DNA from: Moraxella osloensis
GTDB lineage: Bacteria; Pseudomonadota; Gammaproteobacteria; Pseudomonadales; Moraxellaceae
Assembly (NCBI RefSeq): GCF_001553955.1
Contig: NZ_CP014234.1
Span: forward strand, 434,001 to 498,000
Length of the DNA stretch: 64,000 bases
Direction: 5' to 3'
Shown here: positions 8,193 through 17,628 of the stretch, one piece after another
Layout: every line of letters starts with the position of its first letter
Position numbering within the stretch: the stretch's first letter is position 1
Notes under the pieces: generated by a model
What the model was told of the DNA's origin: nothing
Database searches by the model: none
The model's input: only the letters and a program-made list of their open reading frames with translations
Program-made: the position numbers and the translations under genes

Positions 8193-9089
8193 CTAATTTT
8201 TTGTAGATTTTTCTTGATACAGCTTTAGCAAATATTGCCCATAGCCTGTTTTTTTGAAAAATTCACCTCGCTCTTTTAGCTCATCTACAGTAATCCAACC
8301 ATTATTAAAGGCGATTTCTTCAAGACAAGCCACCTTAAGACCTTGGCGATGTTCGATGGTTTGTACAAACTGGCTCGCTTCAATCAAAGAATCATGTGTG
8401 CCTGTATCGAGCCAAGCAAAGCCGCGACCTAACAGCTCCACATTAAGCTCACCTTGTTGCAAATACACATTATTAACATCGGTGATTTCTAACTCACCAC
8501 GGTGTGAAGGTTTGATATTTTTGGCGATCTCAACTACTCGGTTATCATAGAAGTACAGTCCTGTGACTGCATAATTGGACTTAGGCTTCTCGGGTTTTTC
8601 TTCAATGCTTAACGCTTTACCTGAGTTATCAAACTCCACCACGCCAAAGCGTTCTGGGTCATTAACGTAATAACCAAAAACCGTTGCACCTACTTGTTGC
8701 TCGCTCGCACGTTTTAATTTTTCACTAAAACCTTGACCATAATAGATATTATCACCCAAAATTAAACAAACATCATCATTACCGATGAATTCTTCACCCA
8801 AAATAAAGGCTTGTGCTAAACCATCGGGAGAAGGTTGTACTTTATAAGACAGGTTGATACCTATTTCTTTACCATCTCCAAGCAGTTTTTCAAAATTCGG
8901 CAAGTCTTCGGGTGTTGAAATGACTAAGATATCCTTAATACCCGCCAACATTAACACTGACAACGGGTAATAAATCATCGGTTTATCATAAATGGGCAAC
9001 AATTGCTTAGATGTACCCATGGTAATCGGGTACAACCGAGTACCTGACCCACCTGCCAAAATAATACCTTTACGAGATTTTTGTGTCAT
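8193..9089 (-). CDS. rfbA: Glucose-1-phosphate thymidylyltransferase
   Basis: First enzyme of dTDP-L-rhamnose synthesis: dTTP plus glucose-1-phosphate gives dTDP-glucose. The protein is 298 residues, the usual length. It has the nucleotidyltransferase signature [20 protein letters not shown], followed by the substrate-binding [31 protein letters not shown] and [13 protein letters not shown]. It follows rfbD with only 2 bp between them. The order rfbB-rfbD-rfbA-rfbC is common in gamma-proteobacterial polysaccharide loci. Confidence 0.96.
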   Translation of the reverse strand: MTQKSRKGIILAGGSGTRLYPITMGTSKQLLPIYDKPMIYYPLSVLMLAGIKDILVISTPEDLPNFEKLLGDGKEIGINLSYKVQPSPDGLAQAFILGEEFIGNDDVCLILGDNIYYGQGFSEKLKRASEQQVGATVFGYYVNDPERFGVVEFDNSGKALSIEEKPEKPKSNYAVTGLYFYDNRVVEIAKNIKPSHRGELEITDVNNVYLQQGELNVELLGRGFAWLDTGTHDSLIEASQFVQTIEHRQGLKVACLEEIAFNNGWITVDELKERGEFFKKTGYGQYLLKLYQEKSTKN

Positions 9090-9091
9090 TT

Positions 9092-10006
9092 TTATGCCTT
9101 CTCTAATAGTTCTATCACCGTCTGTTCAACGCCTTGTTGCCATTCGGGTAAGTGTAGTTGAAAATTGGTCTGAATTTTTCGGTTGTTCAGTCGAGAGTTT
9201 AAGGGTCGTTTTGCGGGTGTGGGATAATTATCGGTAGTTGTTGGTAAGACCTCTTTTATCATTAAAGTTTCACCCTGTTTTTTGGTCAAATCAAAAATGA
9301 ACTGGGCATATTCATACCAAGTCGTAACACCTGTCGGGACAAGATGATAATGCCCTAGCAATTGTATTTTTTCTGCATCGTTTGCCAACAAATAATAGCG
9401 TAACGCTTGAGCGGTAACATCGGCAATTAATGATGCAGATGTCGGCGTACCAACTTGATCATTAATGATTGTTAACTGTTCTTTGGATTTTGCTAACATG
9501 AGCATAGTTTTGATAAAGTTTTTGCCGCGACTGGCATAAACCCATGAGGTACGAAAATTTAAAAATTTTACACCCGTTTTTTCAAGGGCAATTTCGCCGT
9601 CTCTTTTTGCTTGACCATAGCTATTGACTGGTGCGGTGCTATTATCTTCTTGCCACGGTGCATCACCTGTGCCGTCAAATACATAATCGGTTGAATAATG
9701 CACCAGCAAAGCATTAATATCTTTACATTGTTCAGCCAAATTTTTAACAGCCAAATGATTGATTAAGTCATTTTGCAGTTGCTCACTTTCCGCTTTATCG
9801 ACAGAGGTATAAGCCGTCGCATTGATAACAATATTGGGCTGTGTGCGGGCAATTGTTTGATTGATTTGCTCAAAATTACTGACATCGCCACAATCACCTT
9901 GCTCATTAATATTGCGATCTAATGCAATCACTTGACCTAATGGCTGTAAAGCTCGTTGTAATTCCCAACCCACCTGACCATTTTTACCCAGTAGCAAGAT
10001 TTTCAT
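9092..10006 (-). CDS. rfbD: dTDP-4-dehydrorhamnose reductase
   Basis: Last enzyme of dTDP-L-rhamnose synthesis, NAD(P)H-dependent reduction at C4. A 304-residue short-chain dehydrogenase of the RmlD family. The nucleotide-binding loop is [15 protein letters not shown]; the family motifs [25 protein letters not shown] and YGQAKRDGE (catalytic Tyr-x-x-x-Lys) are all present, as is the ending [13 protein letters not shown], read here as [10 protein letters not shown]. It lies 32 bp after rfbB. No defect is seen. Confidence 0.95.
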   Translation of the reverse strand: MKILLLGKNGQVGWELQRALQPLGQVIALDRNINEQGDCGDVSNFEQINQTIARTQPNIVINATAYTSVDKAESEQLQNDLINHLAVKNLAEQCKDINALLVHYSTDYVFDGTGDAPWQEDNSTAPVNSYGQAKRDGEIALEKTGVKFLNFRTSWVYASRGKNFIKTMLMLAKSKEQLTIINDQVGTPTSASLIADVTAQALRYYLLANDAEKIQLLGHYHLVPTGVTTWYEYAQFIFDLTKKQGETLMIKEVLPTTTDNYPTPAKRPLNSRLNNRKIQTNFQLHLPEWQQGVEQTVIELLEKA

Positions 10007-10038
10007 CTGTACTATCCTTTATATCGAATTTAATCTTA

Positions 10039-11106
10039 CTATTGGTATTGTTTTTCGACCCAGTGTTGATACTCACCAGATTTTACATGATTAACCCAGC
10101 CTTGGTTTGATAAATACCACTCAACCGTTTTTTGAATACCTGATTCAAAGGTTTCTTGCGGTTGCCAGCCAAGTTCCTTATTTATTTTTGAAGCATCAAT
10201 AGCATATCGTAAATCATGTCCTGGGCGGTCTTTGACAAAGGTGATCTGCTGTGCATAGGATTGCCCATCGGTTCTAGGTTTAATGTTATCCAAAATTGTA
10301 CAAATCGTTTTTACCACGTCAATATTTTGTTTTTCATTATGCCCACCAATATTGTAAGTTTCACCAACTTTAGCAGTATTAGCTACTAAATACAAGGCTC
10401 TGGCATGATCTTCAACATACAGCCAATCACGAATTTGTTTACCATCGCCATAGACAGGTAATGGTTTACCGTCTAAGGCATTTAAAATCACTAAGGGAAT
10501 CAGTTTTTCGGGAAAATGGTAAGGGCCGTAATTATTCGAGCAATTAGTAACCACCACAGGCAAACCATAAGTGCGATACCACGCGCGTACAAGATGGTCG
10601 GAACTGGCTTTACTGGCTGAATAAGGTGAGCTTGGGCTATAAGACGTTTCTTCCGTAAATAAATCGTCTGTACCTTCTAAGTCGCCATACACTTCATCAG
10701 TGGAGATATGATGGAACTTGAAACGCGATTTTTTATCTTCCGTTAAATTTTGCCAATAATTTCGGGCAACTTCTAAAAGAGTATAAGTCCCGATAATATT
10801 AGTTTGAATAAAATCCATCGGCCCATCGATCGAGCGGTCAACGTGCGATTCAGCTGCTAAATGCATCACAATATCAGGTTCAAAGTCATCAAACGCCTTT
10901 TTCATTGCCCATTTATCACAAATATCAGCATGTAAAAATTGATAGCGCGGATTGTTACTGACAGTTTCAAGAGATTCTAAGTTGCCTGCATAGGTCAATT
11001 TATCAATATTTAATACATTACTATTGGTTTCATTGATTAAATAGCGAATCACCGCTGACCCAATAAACCCAGCACCACCCGTAACTAAAATATTTTTATT
11101 TGTCAT
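10039..11106 (-). CDS. rfbB: dTDP-glucose 4,6-dehydratase
   Basis: Second enzyme of dTDP-L-rhamnose synthesis, forming dTDP-4-keto-6-deoxyglucose with bound NAD+. The protein is 355 residues, as usual. It has the Rossmann loop [32 protein letters not shown], the catalytic [15 protein letters not shown] (Asp-Glu pair) and [16 protein letters not shown] (Tyr-x-x-x-Lys), and [19 protein letters not shown]. It is the first of the four contiguous rhamnose genes and lies 22 bp after the large dehydratase gene. Confidence 0.96.
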   Translation of the reverse strand: MTNKNILVTGGAGFIGSAVIRYLINETNSNVLNIDKLTYAGNLESLETVSNNPRYQFLHADICDKWAMKKAFDDFEPDIVMHLAAESHVDRSIDGPMDFIQTNIIGTYTLLEVARNYWQNLTEDKKSRFKFHHISTDEVYGDLEGTDDLFTEETSYSPSSPYSASKASSDHLVRAWYRTYGLPVVVTNCSNNYGPYHFPEKLIPLVILNALDGKPLPVYGDGKQIRDWLYVEDHARALYLVANTAKVGETYNIGGHNEKQNIDVVKTICTILDNIKPRTDGQSYAQQITFVKDRPGHDLRYAIDASKINKELGWQPQETFESGIQKTVEWYLSNQGWVNHVKSGEYQHWVEKQYQ

Positions 11107-11128
11107 AAATTAAATCCATCATAAATTA

Positions 11129-13087
11129 TTATTGCTTAGGCTTATACCCTTCTACATATTTAAAGAACTGCGCCCTAAGCCACTGAGTATTCTTGGTAGT
11201 GTTATTTTGGGTTTGCACTTCATTTATTACGTTTGTTATTTCATCAAAGCTATAAAAATGTTCTTTGGCTTTCATAATTAAAGGATGCTGCGTCTTCTCT
11301 ATATTATCCCCATCAATAATCAGCTCTTCATACAGTTTTTCACCTGGTCGTAAACCCGCAATCACAATTTCAATATCACCATTAGGGTTATGTTGGTCTT
11401 TGACTTTAAGTCCACTCAACGTAATCATCCGTTTAGCTAAATCCATAATCTTGACTGGCTCACCCATATCCAGCACAAACACCTCACCACCATGCGCCAT
11501 CGCACCTGCTTGGATAACGAGCTGAGCAGCCTCAGGAATCGTCATGAAATATCTTGTCACATCTGGATGCGTCAGAGTGATAGGTCCTCCGGCTGCAATT
11601 TGCTTATTAAATAGCGGTACGACAGAACCCGATGACCCTAATACATTACCAAATCTTACCATACTGATAGTGGTTGTTGATTGATCTGCAGCCATCGCTT
11701 GACATGCCAATTCTGCCATGCGTTTGGTCGCGCCCATGACATTGGTTGGTCGGACGGCTTTGTCAGTGGAGATGGCCACAAAAGTCTCCACACCTGCACT
11801 GACTGCGCCTTGTAGCGTATTAAACGTGCCAACAAAATTATTGATTACACCCTCGTATTCGTTACTTTCAACGATAGGGACATGTTTATAAGCGGCTGCA
11901 TGGTAGATGGTTTGAACGTCGTACTGGTTGCATAGCAGTTCAATAAGTTTTTGATTGGTAACACTGCCTAGATGAACATACAGCGGCGTCACAGTTGGTA
12001 GTTGTCTTTCCTGCTGTATATTTTTGGCAAGTTTTTGTAGTTCACCATGTATGGCATAAAGCGCATACTCCGACAGTTCAAATAATACCAAGGCTTTTGG
12101 TTGCTGCTTTAAAATTTGGCGACATAATTCACTACCGATTGAACCGCCCGCTCCTGTCACCATCACAACTTTATCTTTGATGTTCTTAGCAAGCAGCGAT
12201 GTGTCCGGTTTAACCGTATTGCGTTGTAGCACATCTAGCACATCAACCGGTTTAATATCTGATAATTTGATACGACCACTGGTGATTTCTTCCAAACTTG
12301 GAATTTCACTAATTTTAACTGGTACGTTTTCTAATTGCTTGACAATACGCTCTTGGATATGACGCTGATGGCTAGGTAATACAAAAAACACATGATTCAC
12401 TTCTAAGTCTGTAATTAAAGACTCAAGGTTATCTTTAGGATAGACTTTAACCCCTAATACCCTAGCACCAATGAAATTATCATTGACATCGATAATCCCA
12501 ACTATTTTAAATTGGTGAGTTTGATGAAGCACATGCATCAAATCTTTCGTGATGTGACCCACACCATAAATTAATACATTTTCTTTTTTTTGTGTATAAA
12601 ACTCAGGATGCAATGTTCTTGAAATAATAAATTGCAACACAATTCGGCTATTCCATATCCATAAATAAAGCAAAAAAACATGGATAGCGGTCGCTGCTCT
12701 AGGAATATCAGGCGTTACTCCTAAAAAAATCAGTATTTGACTAATTAATAGATAACCTAACAAAACTACGAGCGCCCAGCGCATACTCTCATCTTGAAAA
12801 ACTCGAATAACATGCGAGTAAAACTTAGTAGCCGCTAAAAAGATAACAGGTAAAGCGCCAAGTAACATAATTGACAAAATATTGGTATGAAAATCAAATT
12901 TTGCATACCTTAGGGCAATCGCTAAAATCAAAGTAATAATAGATGCAATATAATCTATGACAAACAGACTCACTACTTTTAGCCAGCGAGGCTGCTCAAT
13001 CGCATTGGATAATACGCTAACAGCTAAAGGTACTTTAGTAGTCTTAGTAGCTTTATTAACATTAGCAGCGTTAGTTGTATTGCTCAT
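11129..13087 (-). CDS. Membrane NDP-sugar epimerase/dehydratase, WbpM/CapD/PglF family
   Basis: A 652-residue protein with four or so transmembrane segments in the first 130 residues, a first nucleotide-binding domain (NVLIYGVGHITKDLMHVL) and a second catalytic SDR domain beginning at about residue 305 (KVVMVTGAGGSIGSELCRQ). The latter carries IYHAAAYKHVPIVESN, AISTDKAVRPTNVMGATKR and FGNVLGSSGSVVPLF, typical of UDP-GlcNAc 4,6-dehydratases. It probably makes a UDP-4-keto-6-deoxy-HexNAc used as precursor of the first sugar (FucNAc, QuiNAc or bacillosamine type). No aminotransferase partner is visible in the window, so the final sugar is open. Confidence 0.85.
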   Translation of the reverse strand: MSNTTNAANVNKATKTTKVPLAVSVLSNAIEQPRWLKVVSLFVIDYIASIITLILAIALRYAKFDFHTNILSIMLLGALPVIFLAATKFYSHVIRVFQDESMRWALVVLLGYLLISQILIFLGVTPDIPRAATAIHVFLLYLWIWNSRIVLQFIISRTLHPEFYTQKKENVLIYGVGHITKDLMHVLHQTHQFKIVGIIDVNDNFIGARVLGVKVYPKDNLESLITDLEVNHVFFVLPSHQRHIQERIVKQLENVPVKISEIPSLEEITSGRIKLSDIKPVDVLDVLQRNTVKPDTSLLAKNIKDKVVMVTGAGGSIGSELCRQILKQQPKALVLFELSEYALYAIHGELQKLAKNIQQERQLPTVTPLYVHLGSVTNQKLIELLCNQYDVQTIYHAAAYKHVPIVESNEYEGVINNFVGTFNTLQGAVSAGVETFVAISTDKAVRPTNVMGATKRMAELACQAMAADQSTTTISMVRFGNVLGSSGSVVPLFNKQIAAGGPITLTHPDVTRYFMTIPEAAQLVIQAGAMAHGGEVFVLDMGEPVKIMDLAKRMITLSGLKVKDQHNPNGDIEIVIAGLRPGEKLYEELIIDGDNIEKTQHPLIMKAKEHFYSFDEITNVINEVQTQNNTTKNTQWLRAQFFKYVEGYKPKQ

Positions 13088-13131
13088 ATAAAACCTAGTA
13101 GATGATATGGCTATGCTTGATTTTTATATCA

Positions 13132-15300
13132 TTAGTTCTTTGATTTGTATTCATAACCATAGTGATAATTATAGGCACCAATTAAAGACTGCTTAGCATC
13201 ATTGAAAATAATCCCTTCTACTTTCACATTCGCACGTTGTAGTTTTTCGATCGCATAATTTACCTGTTTTACGTTTGAAACGTCATATCGTACCACAAAT
13301 AAGACTGCATCCACCAATTGCCCTATCGATAGCGCATCTGAAGTACCCATTACAGGTGAAGTGTCAATAATAATATAATCATAGAACTGACGATAAAAAT
13401 CTAGCAATGCTTTCATTTTGCCATTTAAGAACAATTCTGAAGCGTGACTATGGCCTTTGCCCCTAGGTATAAAATGCAGATTTTCATATAAGGTGGTTTG
13501 AATCATATAGCTGCTATTAGCCGCATCAACCGTATCATCAACCAAATAATCAACCAATCCATTGATATTTGGCAAATTAAATCGATCTTGCAGATGACCT
13601 AACCTAGCATCCGCGTCAATTAACAGCACACGTTTGCCTGTCATCGCCATTGCCACGGCAAGGTTGGCGGCAATAAATGACTTACCAATACCAGGGCCTG
13701 CACTCGTTATCAACAACGTATTGCCATCGGTTTTTGTTGCATTAAACAATAAATGCGTGCGAATGGACTTAAAGCCTTCACTGACAATTCCCTCAGGTTC
13801 GATTTGCTCAACCAACGGGATTTTGGTTGATTTACTTTTTAACAACCGCGTTAATCGAGGCGAATGAGGAATGACACCAATCACCGGAATATCTGTATTG
13901 TTCTCTAATTCTTCCAAATTTTTCACGCCCGCGAACAGCAATGATTTTAAGAAGGCTAGCCCGATGCCTAACATCAAACCTAACAGTGTCGCGATTAGGA
14001 CAATTTGCGCTTTTTTTGGTGCGATAGGTTCATAGGTGTTAATAGGTAAATCTATGATGCGTACATTACCCAATTGTCCAGATTTGACAATTTGTAATTG
14101 CTCATAGTTTTTGAGCATATTTAAATAAATTTCATTGCTAATCTTAACATCACTCGATAATTCTAAAAATTGCCGCTGAACCTCTGGAATACGGGTAATA
14201 TTTTGTTTAAGCGCTTCTTCTTTATCTTTTAGCTCTTGAATCTGCATATTTAATTGTTTTAATACCGGATATTCATCCGTATAGCGCTCGGATAATTCGG
14301 CTCGTTTTAGCTCAAGCTCACGTAGATTAGTTTCAATTGTCGCTCTTTGTGTGACAGCCAATTCCGCTTCTTTATCAATATCAATTGTCGCATTTTGTTC
14401 ACGAAAATTATTAAATTGTGCTTCTGCCTCTGCAAGTTTTGCTTTTAATTTAGGCAATTGCTCTTGCATAAAAGCAAGGGTTTTGGTCGTTTCCGCGCTA
14501 CTTTTATCAAGATTTTGCGTTTCATACATTTTAACGATGCGCGTTAAGGTATTAGTGATTTCATCTTGATTAGCGCCTGTAAGAGAAGCGTCTAAAATGC
14601 CCGTTTGCTTACCTTTTTCAGCCACCGCAAGATTTGCTCTAAGGTTATCTATTGCCTTAGCTGGTGTAAGTTTACTCAAGTTATAAGAATAACCGGGGGC
14701 TAATGAGGTGACTTGAATATCAATATTACCTGCACTCGTTTTAAAACGCGATGCGGTTGCAACTTTACCGGTAAATTCAGCGCCATCAGGAGAGATCAGT
14801 TTAAAATTTTGGCTGTCTATGGCAGTTAAAGTAAAATTTTTATTCTGGTAGGCCAAAGGAACATTAAATTCAGCTATCCACAATCCAACTTTTAAATTAC
14901 CCACACCATTGTCTGTATGACTAACTAAGACATTTTTCTTAATCAGTAATTTATCTAAGAAACTATCTTTAAGCTGACTGACATTCAAATCCAAATGCAA
15001 TTGGTTAATGACAGGCCAAAGAATCATACGAGAGTTGATGATTTCTACTTCCGTTTGCGCAGAACCATCTTGAGCGTTTAGGAGACCGGCAACATCCTCA
15101 CCTAACGCAGAAACACCTGAGGATTTTTTGTCCACTTGAATCAATGAGTTTGTTTTATAGATTGGCGTTGCCGATTGGGCATAATAAAGACCGCCTAGTA
15201 AACCAAGCAACAGCATTGATAAAATTAATTTCCAATGATTTAACAAAGTTGCGATTAATGCTCTTAAATCAATTTCATCATCATTTACTTTCTGATCCAT
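13132..15300 (-). CDS. wzc: Polysaccharide co-polymerase and BY-type tyrosine kinase
   Basis: A 722-residue Wzc-type protein, the usual length for the proteobacterial one-piece form. Residues about 30-50 and 430-450 are transmembrane (LILSMLLLGLLGGLYYA; IVLIATLLGLMLGIGLAFL), enclosing a periplasmic region with coiled coil around 265-375. The cytoplasmic kinase has Walker A SAGPGIGKSFIAANLA, Walker A' VLLIDADARLG and a Walker B-like YIIIDTSPVMG. The C-terminus has five tyrosines (710, 712, 714, 716, 718), the autophosphorylation cluster removed by Wzb. It controls chain length and couples polymerisation to the Wza channel. Confidence 0.95.
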   Translation of the reverse strand: MDQKVNDDEIDLRALIATLLNHWKLILSMLLLGLLGGLYYAQSATPIYKTNSLIQVDKKSSGVSALGEDVAGLLNAQDGSAQTEVEIINSRMILWPVINQLHLDLNVSQLKDSFLDKLLIKKNVLVSHTDNGVGNLKVGLWIAEFNVPLAYQNKNFTLTAIDSQNFKLISPDGAEFTGKVATASRFKTSAGNIDIQVTSLAPGYSYNLSKLTPAKAIDNLRANLAVAEKGKQTGILDASLTGANQDEITNTLTRIVKMYETQNLDKSSAETTKTLAFMQEQLPKLKAKLAEAEAQFNNFREQNATIDIDKEAELAVTQRATIETNLRELELKRAELSERYTDEYPVLKQLNMQIQELKDKEEALKQNITRIPEVQRQFLELSSDVKISNEIYLNMLKNYEQLQIVKSGQLGNVRIIDLPINTYEPIAPKKAQIVLIATLLGLMLGIGLAFLKSLLFAGVKNLEELENNTDIPVIGVIPHSPRLTRLLKSKSTKIPLVEQIEPEGIVSEGFKSIRTHLLFNATKTDGNTLLITSAGPGIGKSFIAANLAVAMAMTGKRVLLIDADARLGHLQDRFNLPNINGLVDYLVDDTVDAANSSYMIQTTLYENLHFIPRGKGHSHASELFLNGKMKALLDFYRQFYDYIIIDTSPVMGTSDALSIGQLVDAVLFVVRYDVSNVKQVNYAIEKLQRANVKVEGIIFNDAKQSLIGAYNYHYGYEYKSKN

Positions 15301-15400
15301 GCTTACTCACTTGATGCTAAACTACGATAAAATACATTTTAATTGTTACAGAATAAATAAATCTTTCTTATAATTTCAAAAGCTTTGCCAGCTTTAGAAG

Positions 15401-15832
15401 TTAAGCTAATTTATCCTTCCAACTTTCTACGGCTTCACTGAGTACTGCTCGACTTTCATAAAATTTCTCAATAGGTAGTTTATAAGGATCGGCTACATTT
15501 TCGTTTATCCAGTGACCAATCCGATATACTTTGCCCCGTTGGCTTGAGTAATTTTGTTTTATCCAACTCTCTTGATCTTTGGACATACACAGTACTAAGT
15601 CAAAGGTTTGCATCAATTCTTGGGTAAGCTGCTGGGCACGATGACTACGCATATCAATATGCCATTCATCCATCACTTGAATGGCTTTTTCATCCGCCCC
15701 TTCGCCCACTAATGCGCTTAATCCCGCTGATTTTACGATTAGATTAGGGTGCTGTTTCCGTAACAGTGCTTCACCGATAGGGCTGCGGCAGATATTCCCG
15801 ACGCATACCACTAAAATTTTTTCAAATGACAT
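15401..15832 (-). CDS. wzb: Low-molecular-weight protein-tyrosine phosphatase
   Basis: A 143-residue phosphatase whose active-site loop is CVGNICRS (Cys10 and Arg16, the CX5R signature) at the N-terminus. The general-acid Asp lies in NVADPYKLP near residue 115. It dephosphorylates the tyrosine tail of Wzc, which is needed for cycling of polymer export. It lies 16 bp after wza and 100 bp before wzc on the same strand. The 100-bp gap shows no terminator, so one transcript is likely. Confidence 0.95.
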   Translation of the reverse strand: MSFEKILVVCVGNICRSPIGEALLRKQHPNLIVKSAGLSALVGEGADEKAIQVMDEWHIDMRSHRAQQLTQELMQTFDLVLCMSKDQESWIKQNYSSQRGKVYRIGHWINENVADPYKLPIEKFYESRAVLSEAVESWKDKLA

Positions 15833-15848
15833 AATAAAAACCTAGCTA

Positions 15849-16967
15849 TTAAAATTGTCTTACAACTCCAGGTAATACCGCTGAAGGAAGGATTTGACTA
15901 AGAATACGATTCCAACGTGTCAGACCAGTTGGATCTACATACACGACATCACCAGGCTGCATTTTAAATCGATTTGCAACCGAAAAATTTGTAATGGAAG
16001 TTAAATCAATATGATAGATATTTGACTCGTTTTGGTGGCTATTTTCTCTTAGTACGTATACCTTTTTGGCATTGGCAGAGGTAGGCACCATACCATTGGC
16101 TTCCCCTATTGCACTAATTAAACTTAACCCATTCTCAGGAATTTGGATGGTACTGGGTTTGGTAAACTCACCCATTACCGTGACTTTATGATTGGTTATA
16201 TCGCCAACTTTAATAGTATCACCATTACGAATTATCACTTGGTTAGGAGAATACCCAGCATTTTGCAGCGACTTGAAACCAAAGTTATAGCTTCTTCCAT
16301 CTCTAATCAGCTGGATATTATTTGTATCAGATTTTTCACTCGTACCACCTGCCATACTGATTGCTGTATACAGATTGACTGGCTGATCCGCAATATCATA
16401 TTGCCCAGGTGATTTTACCTGTCCATCAACATAAAATTTATTACCACGGTAGGAAAGTACACGAACTTGTGGATCTGGATGTTTAAGATAACGTGATAAA
16501 CGAATAGTTAATTGACTAGTGAGTTCAGCTACTGTAAGCCCCTCTGCCTTTATTCGTCCTATCATTGGAAATTGAATATAACCGCTTTGATCAACTAAAA
16601 AGCCATTGCCGTAAATGCTATTCCCTGCTGCTGAACTAGTACCGACAACTTCAGGATATCCCGGAAGATTAATTCCTAATACATCTCCCTTAGCAATACG
16701 ATTATATACGCCCCCGCCTCTTGTCAATTGAGGAAAAGAGACCGTTCTTTTAGCAAAAATATCAGGAGCGGGTATATTGTTTACACTTAACTCAGCCACA
16801 TTAAATCGTATACCATTATCTGCAACAAATGAAACAGGTTGATCTGGCGTCATGACTTCTGGCAGTTTACCCACATTCATACCACTAGTAATTGCTGTCT
16901 TAGAGCTACATCCAGCAAGTGAAAGTGCAAAGATGATAGGAGATAATTTTATGAGCTTTGCTAACAT
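15849..16967 (-). CDS. wza: Outer-membrane polysaccharide export lipoprotein
   Basis: Forms the octameric outer-membrane channel for the polymer. The frame is open from 17030, but the ATG at 16967 places a lipoprotein signal peptide at the N-terminus (MLAKLIKLSPIIFALSLAGC, acylated Cys20), so 16967 is preferred; this gives 372 residues. A polysaccharide export (Poly_export) domain contains GDVLGINLPGYPEVV, and two SLBB-like segments follow (KFYVDGQVKSPGQYDI; HKVTVMGEFTKPSTI). The C-terminus ends with NRILSQILPSAVLPGVV, the segment that spans the outer membrane in Wza. It is the first gene of the locus. Confidence 0.93.
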   Translation of the reverse strand: MLAKLIKLSPIIFALSLAGCSSKTAITSGMNVGKLPEVMTPDQPVSFVADNGIRFNVAELSVNNIPAPDIFAKRTVSFPQLTRGGGVYNRIAKGDVLGINLPGYPEVVGTSSAAGNSIYGNGFLVDQSGYIQFPMIGRIKAEGLTVAELTSQLTIRLSRYLKHPDPQVRVLSYRGNKFYVDGQVKSPGQYDIADQPVNLYTAISMAGGTSEKSDTNNIQLIRDGRSYNFGFKSLQNAGYSPNQVIIRNGDTIKVGDITNHKVTVMGEFTKPSTIQIPENGLSLISAIGEANGMVPTSANAKKVYVLRENSHQNESNIYHIDLTSITNFSVANRFKMQPGDVVYVDPTGLTRWNRILSQILPSAVLPGVVRQF

Positions 16968-17267
16968 GTGACAATCTCGTAAGATAAAAGGCTTGTAGAA
17001 TAAAAAGCAAAATCTAACAGTATTAACCAATATGGTGCGTAATTGTAATAAAAGTTTAATGCTACACGCTTGTAAATTTTGTAAATTTAAGTAAGCGATA
17101 TAGCCATCATGAACTATTACTTTATAATGTTAATTATTCAGAAAAGTGTTAGTAGTTATTTTGAGGAAAAGTTAATCCATTATAGCATTATAGATTTGCT
17201 TGATAAACAATTAAAAATAATACCTTAATTATTCATACGTTAAATTTTTATACAGCAATTTTAGTTC
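16968..17267 (-). promoter_or_regulatory. Leader and probable promoter region of the polysaccharide operon
   Basis: The 300 bp between wza and the tRNA-Leu terminator hold no gene. On the minus strand two overlapping TATAAT hexamers occur (complement of 17179-17184 and 17187-17192), but neither has a good -35; the best for the first is TTTATC at 17 bp. If used, the leader would be about 200 nt. I see no JUMPstart or ops element, so RfaH-type antitermination is not supported by the sequence. Confidence 0.35.
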
Positions 17268-17295
17268 AAAAAAAAGCCCCTGTAATTAGGAGCTT
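17268..17295 (-). terminator. Rho-independent terminator of tRNA-Leu
   Basis: On the minus strand an 8-bp stem AAGCTCCT / AGGGGCTT (one G-U pair) with a 6-base loop AATTAC is followed by a run of eight T. It lies 5 bp past the CCA of the tRNA and insulates it from the polysaccharide operon. Confidence 0.8.
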
Positions 17296-17300
17296 TAATT

Positions 17301-17387
17301 TGGTACCAGTGGTCGGACTCGAACCGACACGCTTTTAAAGGCAACGGATTTTGAATCCGTCGTGTCTACCAATTTCACCACACTGGC
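17301..17387 (-). tRNA. tRNA-Leu, anticodon CAA
   Basis: An 87-nt tRNA with CCA encoded. The acceptor stem pairs GCCAGTG with CACTGGT (G1-U72), discriminator A73. The D region reads GTGAAATTGGTAGACAC, the anticodon stem is ACGGA/TCCGT with loop TTCAAAA (anticodon CAA, reads UUG), a long variable arm follows as in class II tRNAs, and the T arm is TCGGTTCGAGTCCGA. Long variable arm plus A73 and CAA fit leucine. Confidence 0.95.
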
Positions 17388-17438
17388 ATAAATGGCTATA
17401 GCTTCTTAGTTTATCTGTAATCGGCTATGTGGAGTGGT

Positions 17439-17466
17439 ATTTTAACAACTTTATTTTTTTTTGCAA
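17439..17466 (-). promoter_or_regulatory. Candidate promoter of tRNA-Leu
   Basis: On the minus strand TTGCAA (complement of 17461-17466) and TAAAAT (complement of 17439-17444) are separated by 16 bp, about 50 bp upstream of the mature 5' end. No other good hexamer pair was seen in this gap. Confidence 0.4.
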
Positions 17467-17539
17467 CAACTTTTTCAATTATTTCTGTCTCGAAGCAAAA
17501 ATACTTAAAAAATAATTTTTCAATAAAATCGATACGTTT

Positions 17540-17569
17540 TTTACACACTCACTCATTACTTTGTATAGT
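17540..17569 (+). promoter_or_regulatory. Candidate promoter of the ModA-like gene
   Basis: TTTACA (17540-17545) and TATAGT (17564-17569) with an 18-bp spacer, about 60 bp before the start codon of the next gene. Confidence 0.4.
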
Positions 17570-17628
17570 ATTCTTGCCCGCCACTAAATCATAATATCGC
17601 TAAAAACTCGGGTTAAATTTGTTAATTT

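Noticed and set aside
16968-17300. JUMPstart/ops element before wza
   Set aside because: No match to the ops core GGCGGTAGCG was seen in this leader.
17301-17387. The tRNA-Leu gene as the attachment site of a genomic island covering the polysaccharide locus
   Set aside because: No second copy of the tRNA 3' end and no integrase gene are visible in the window.
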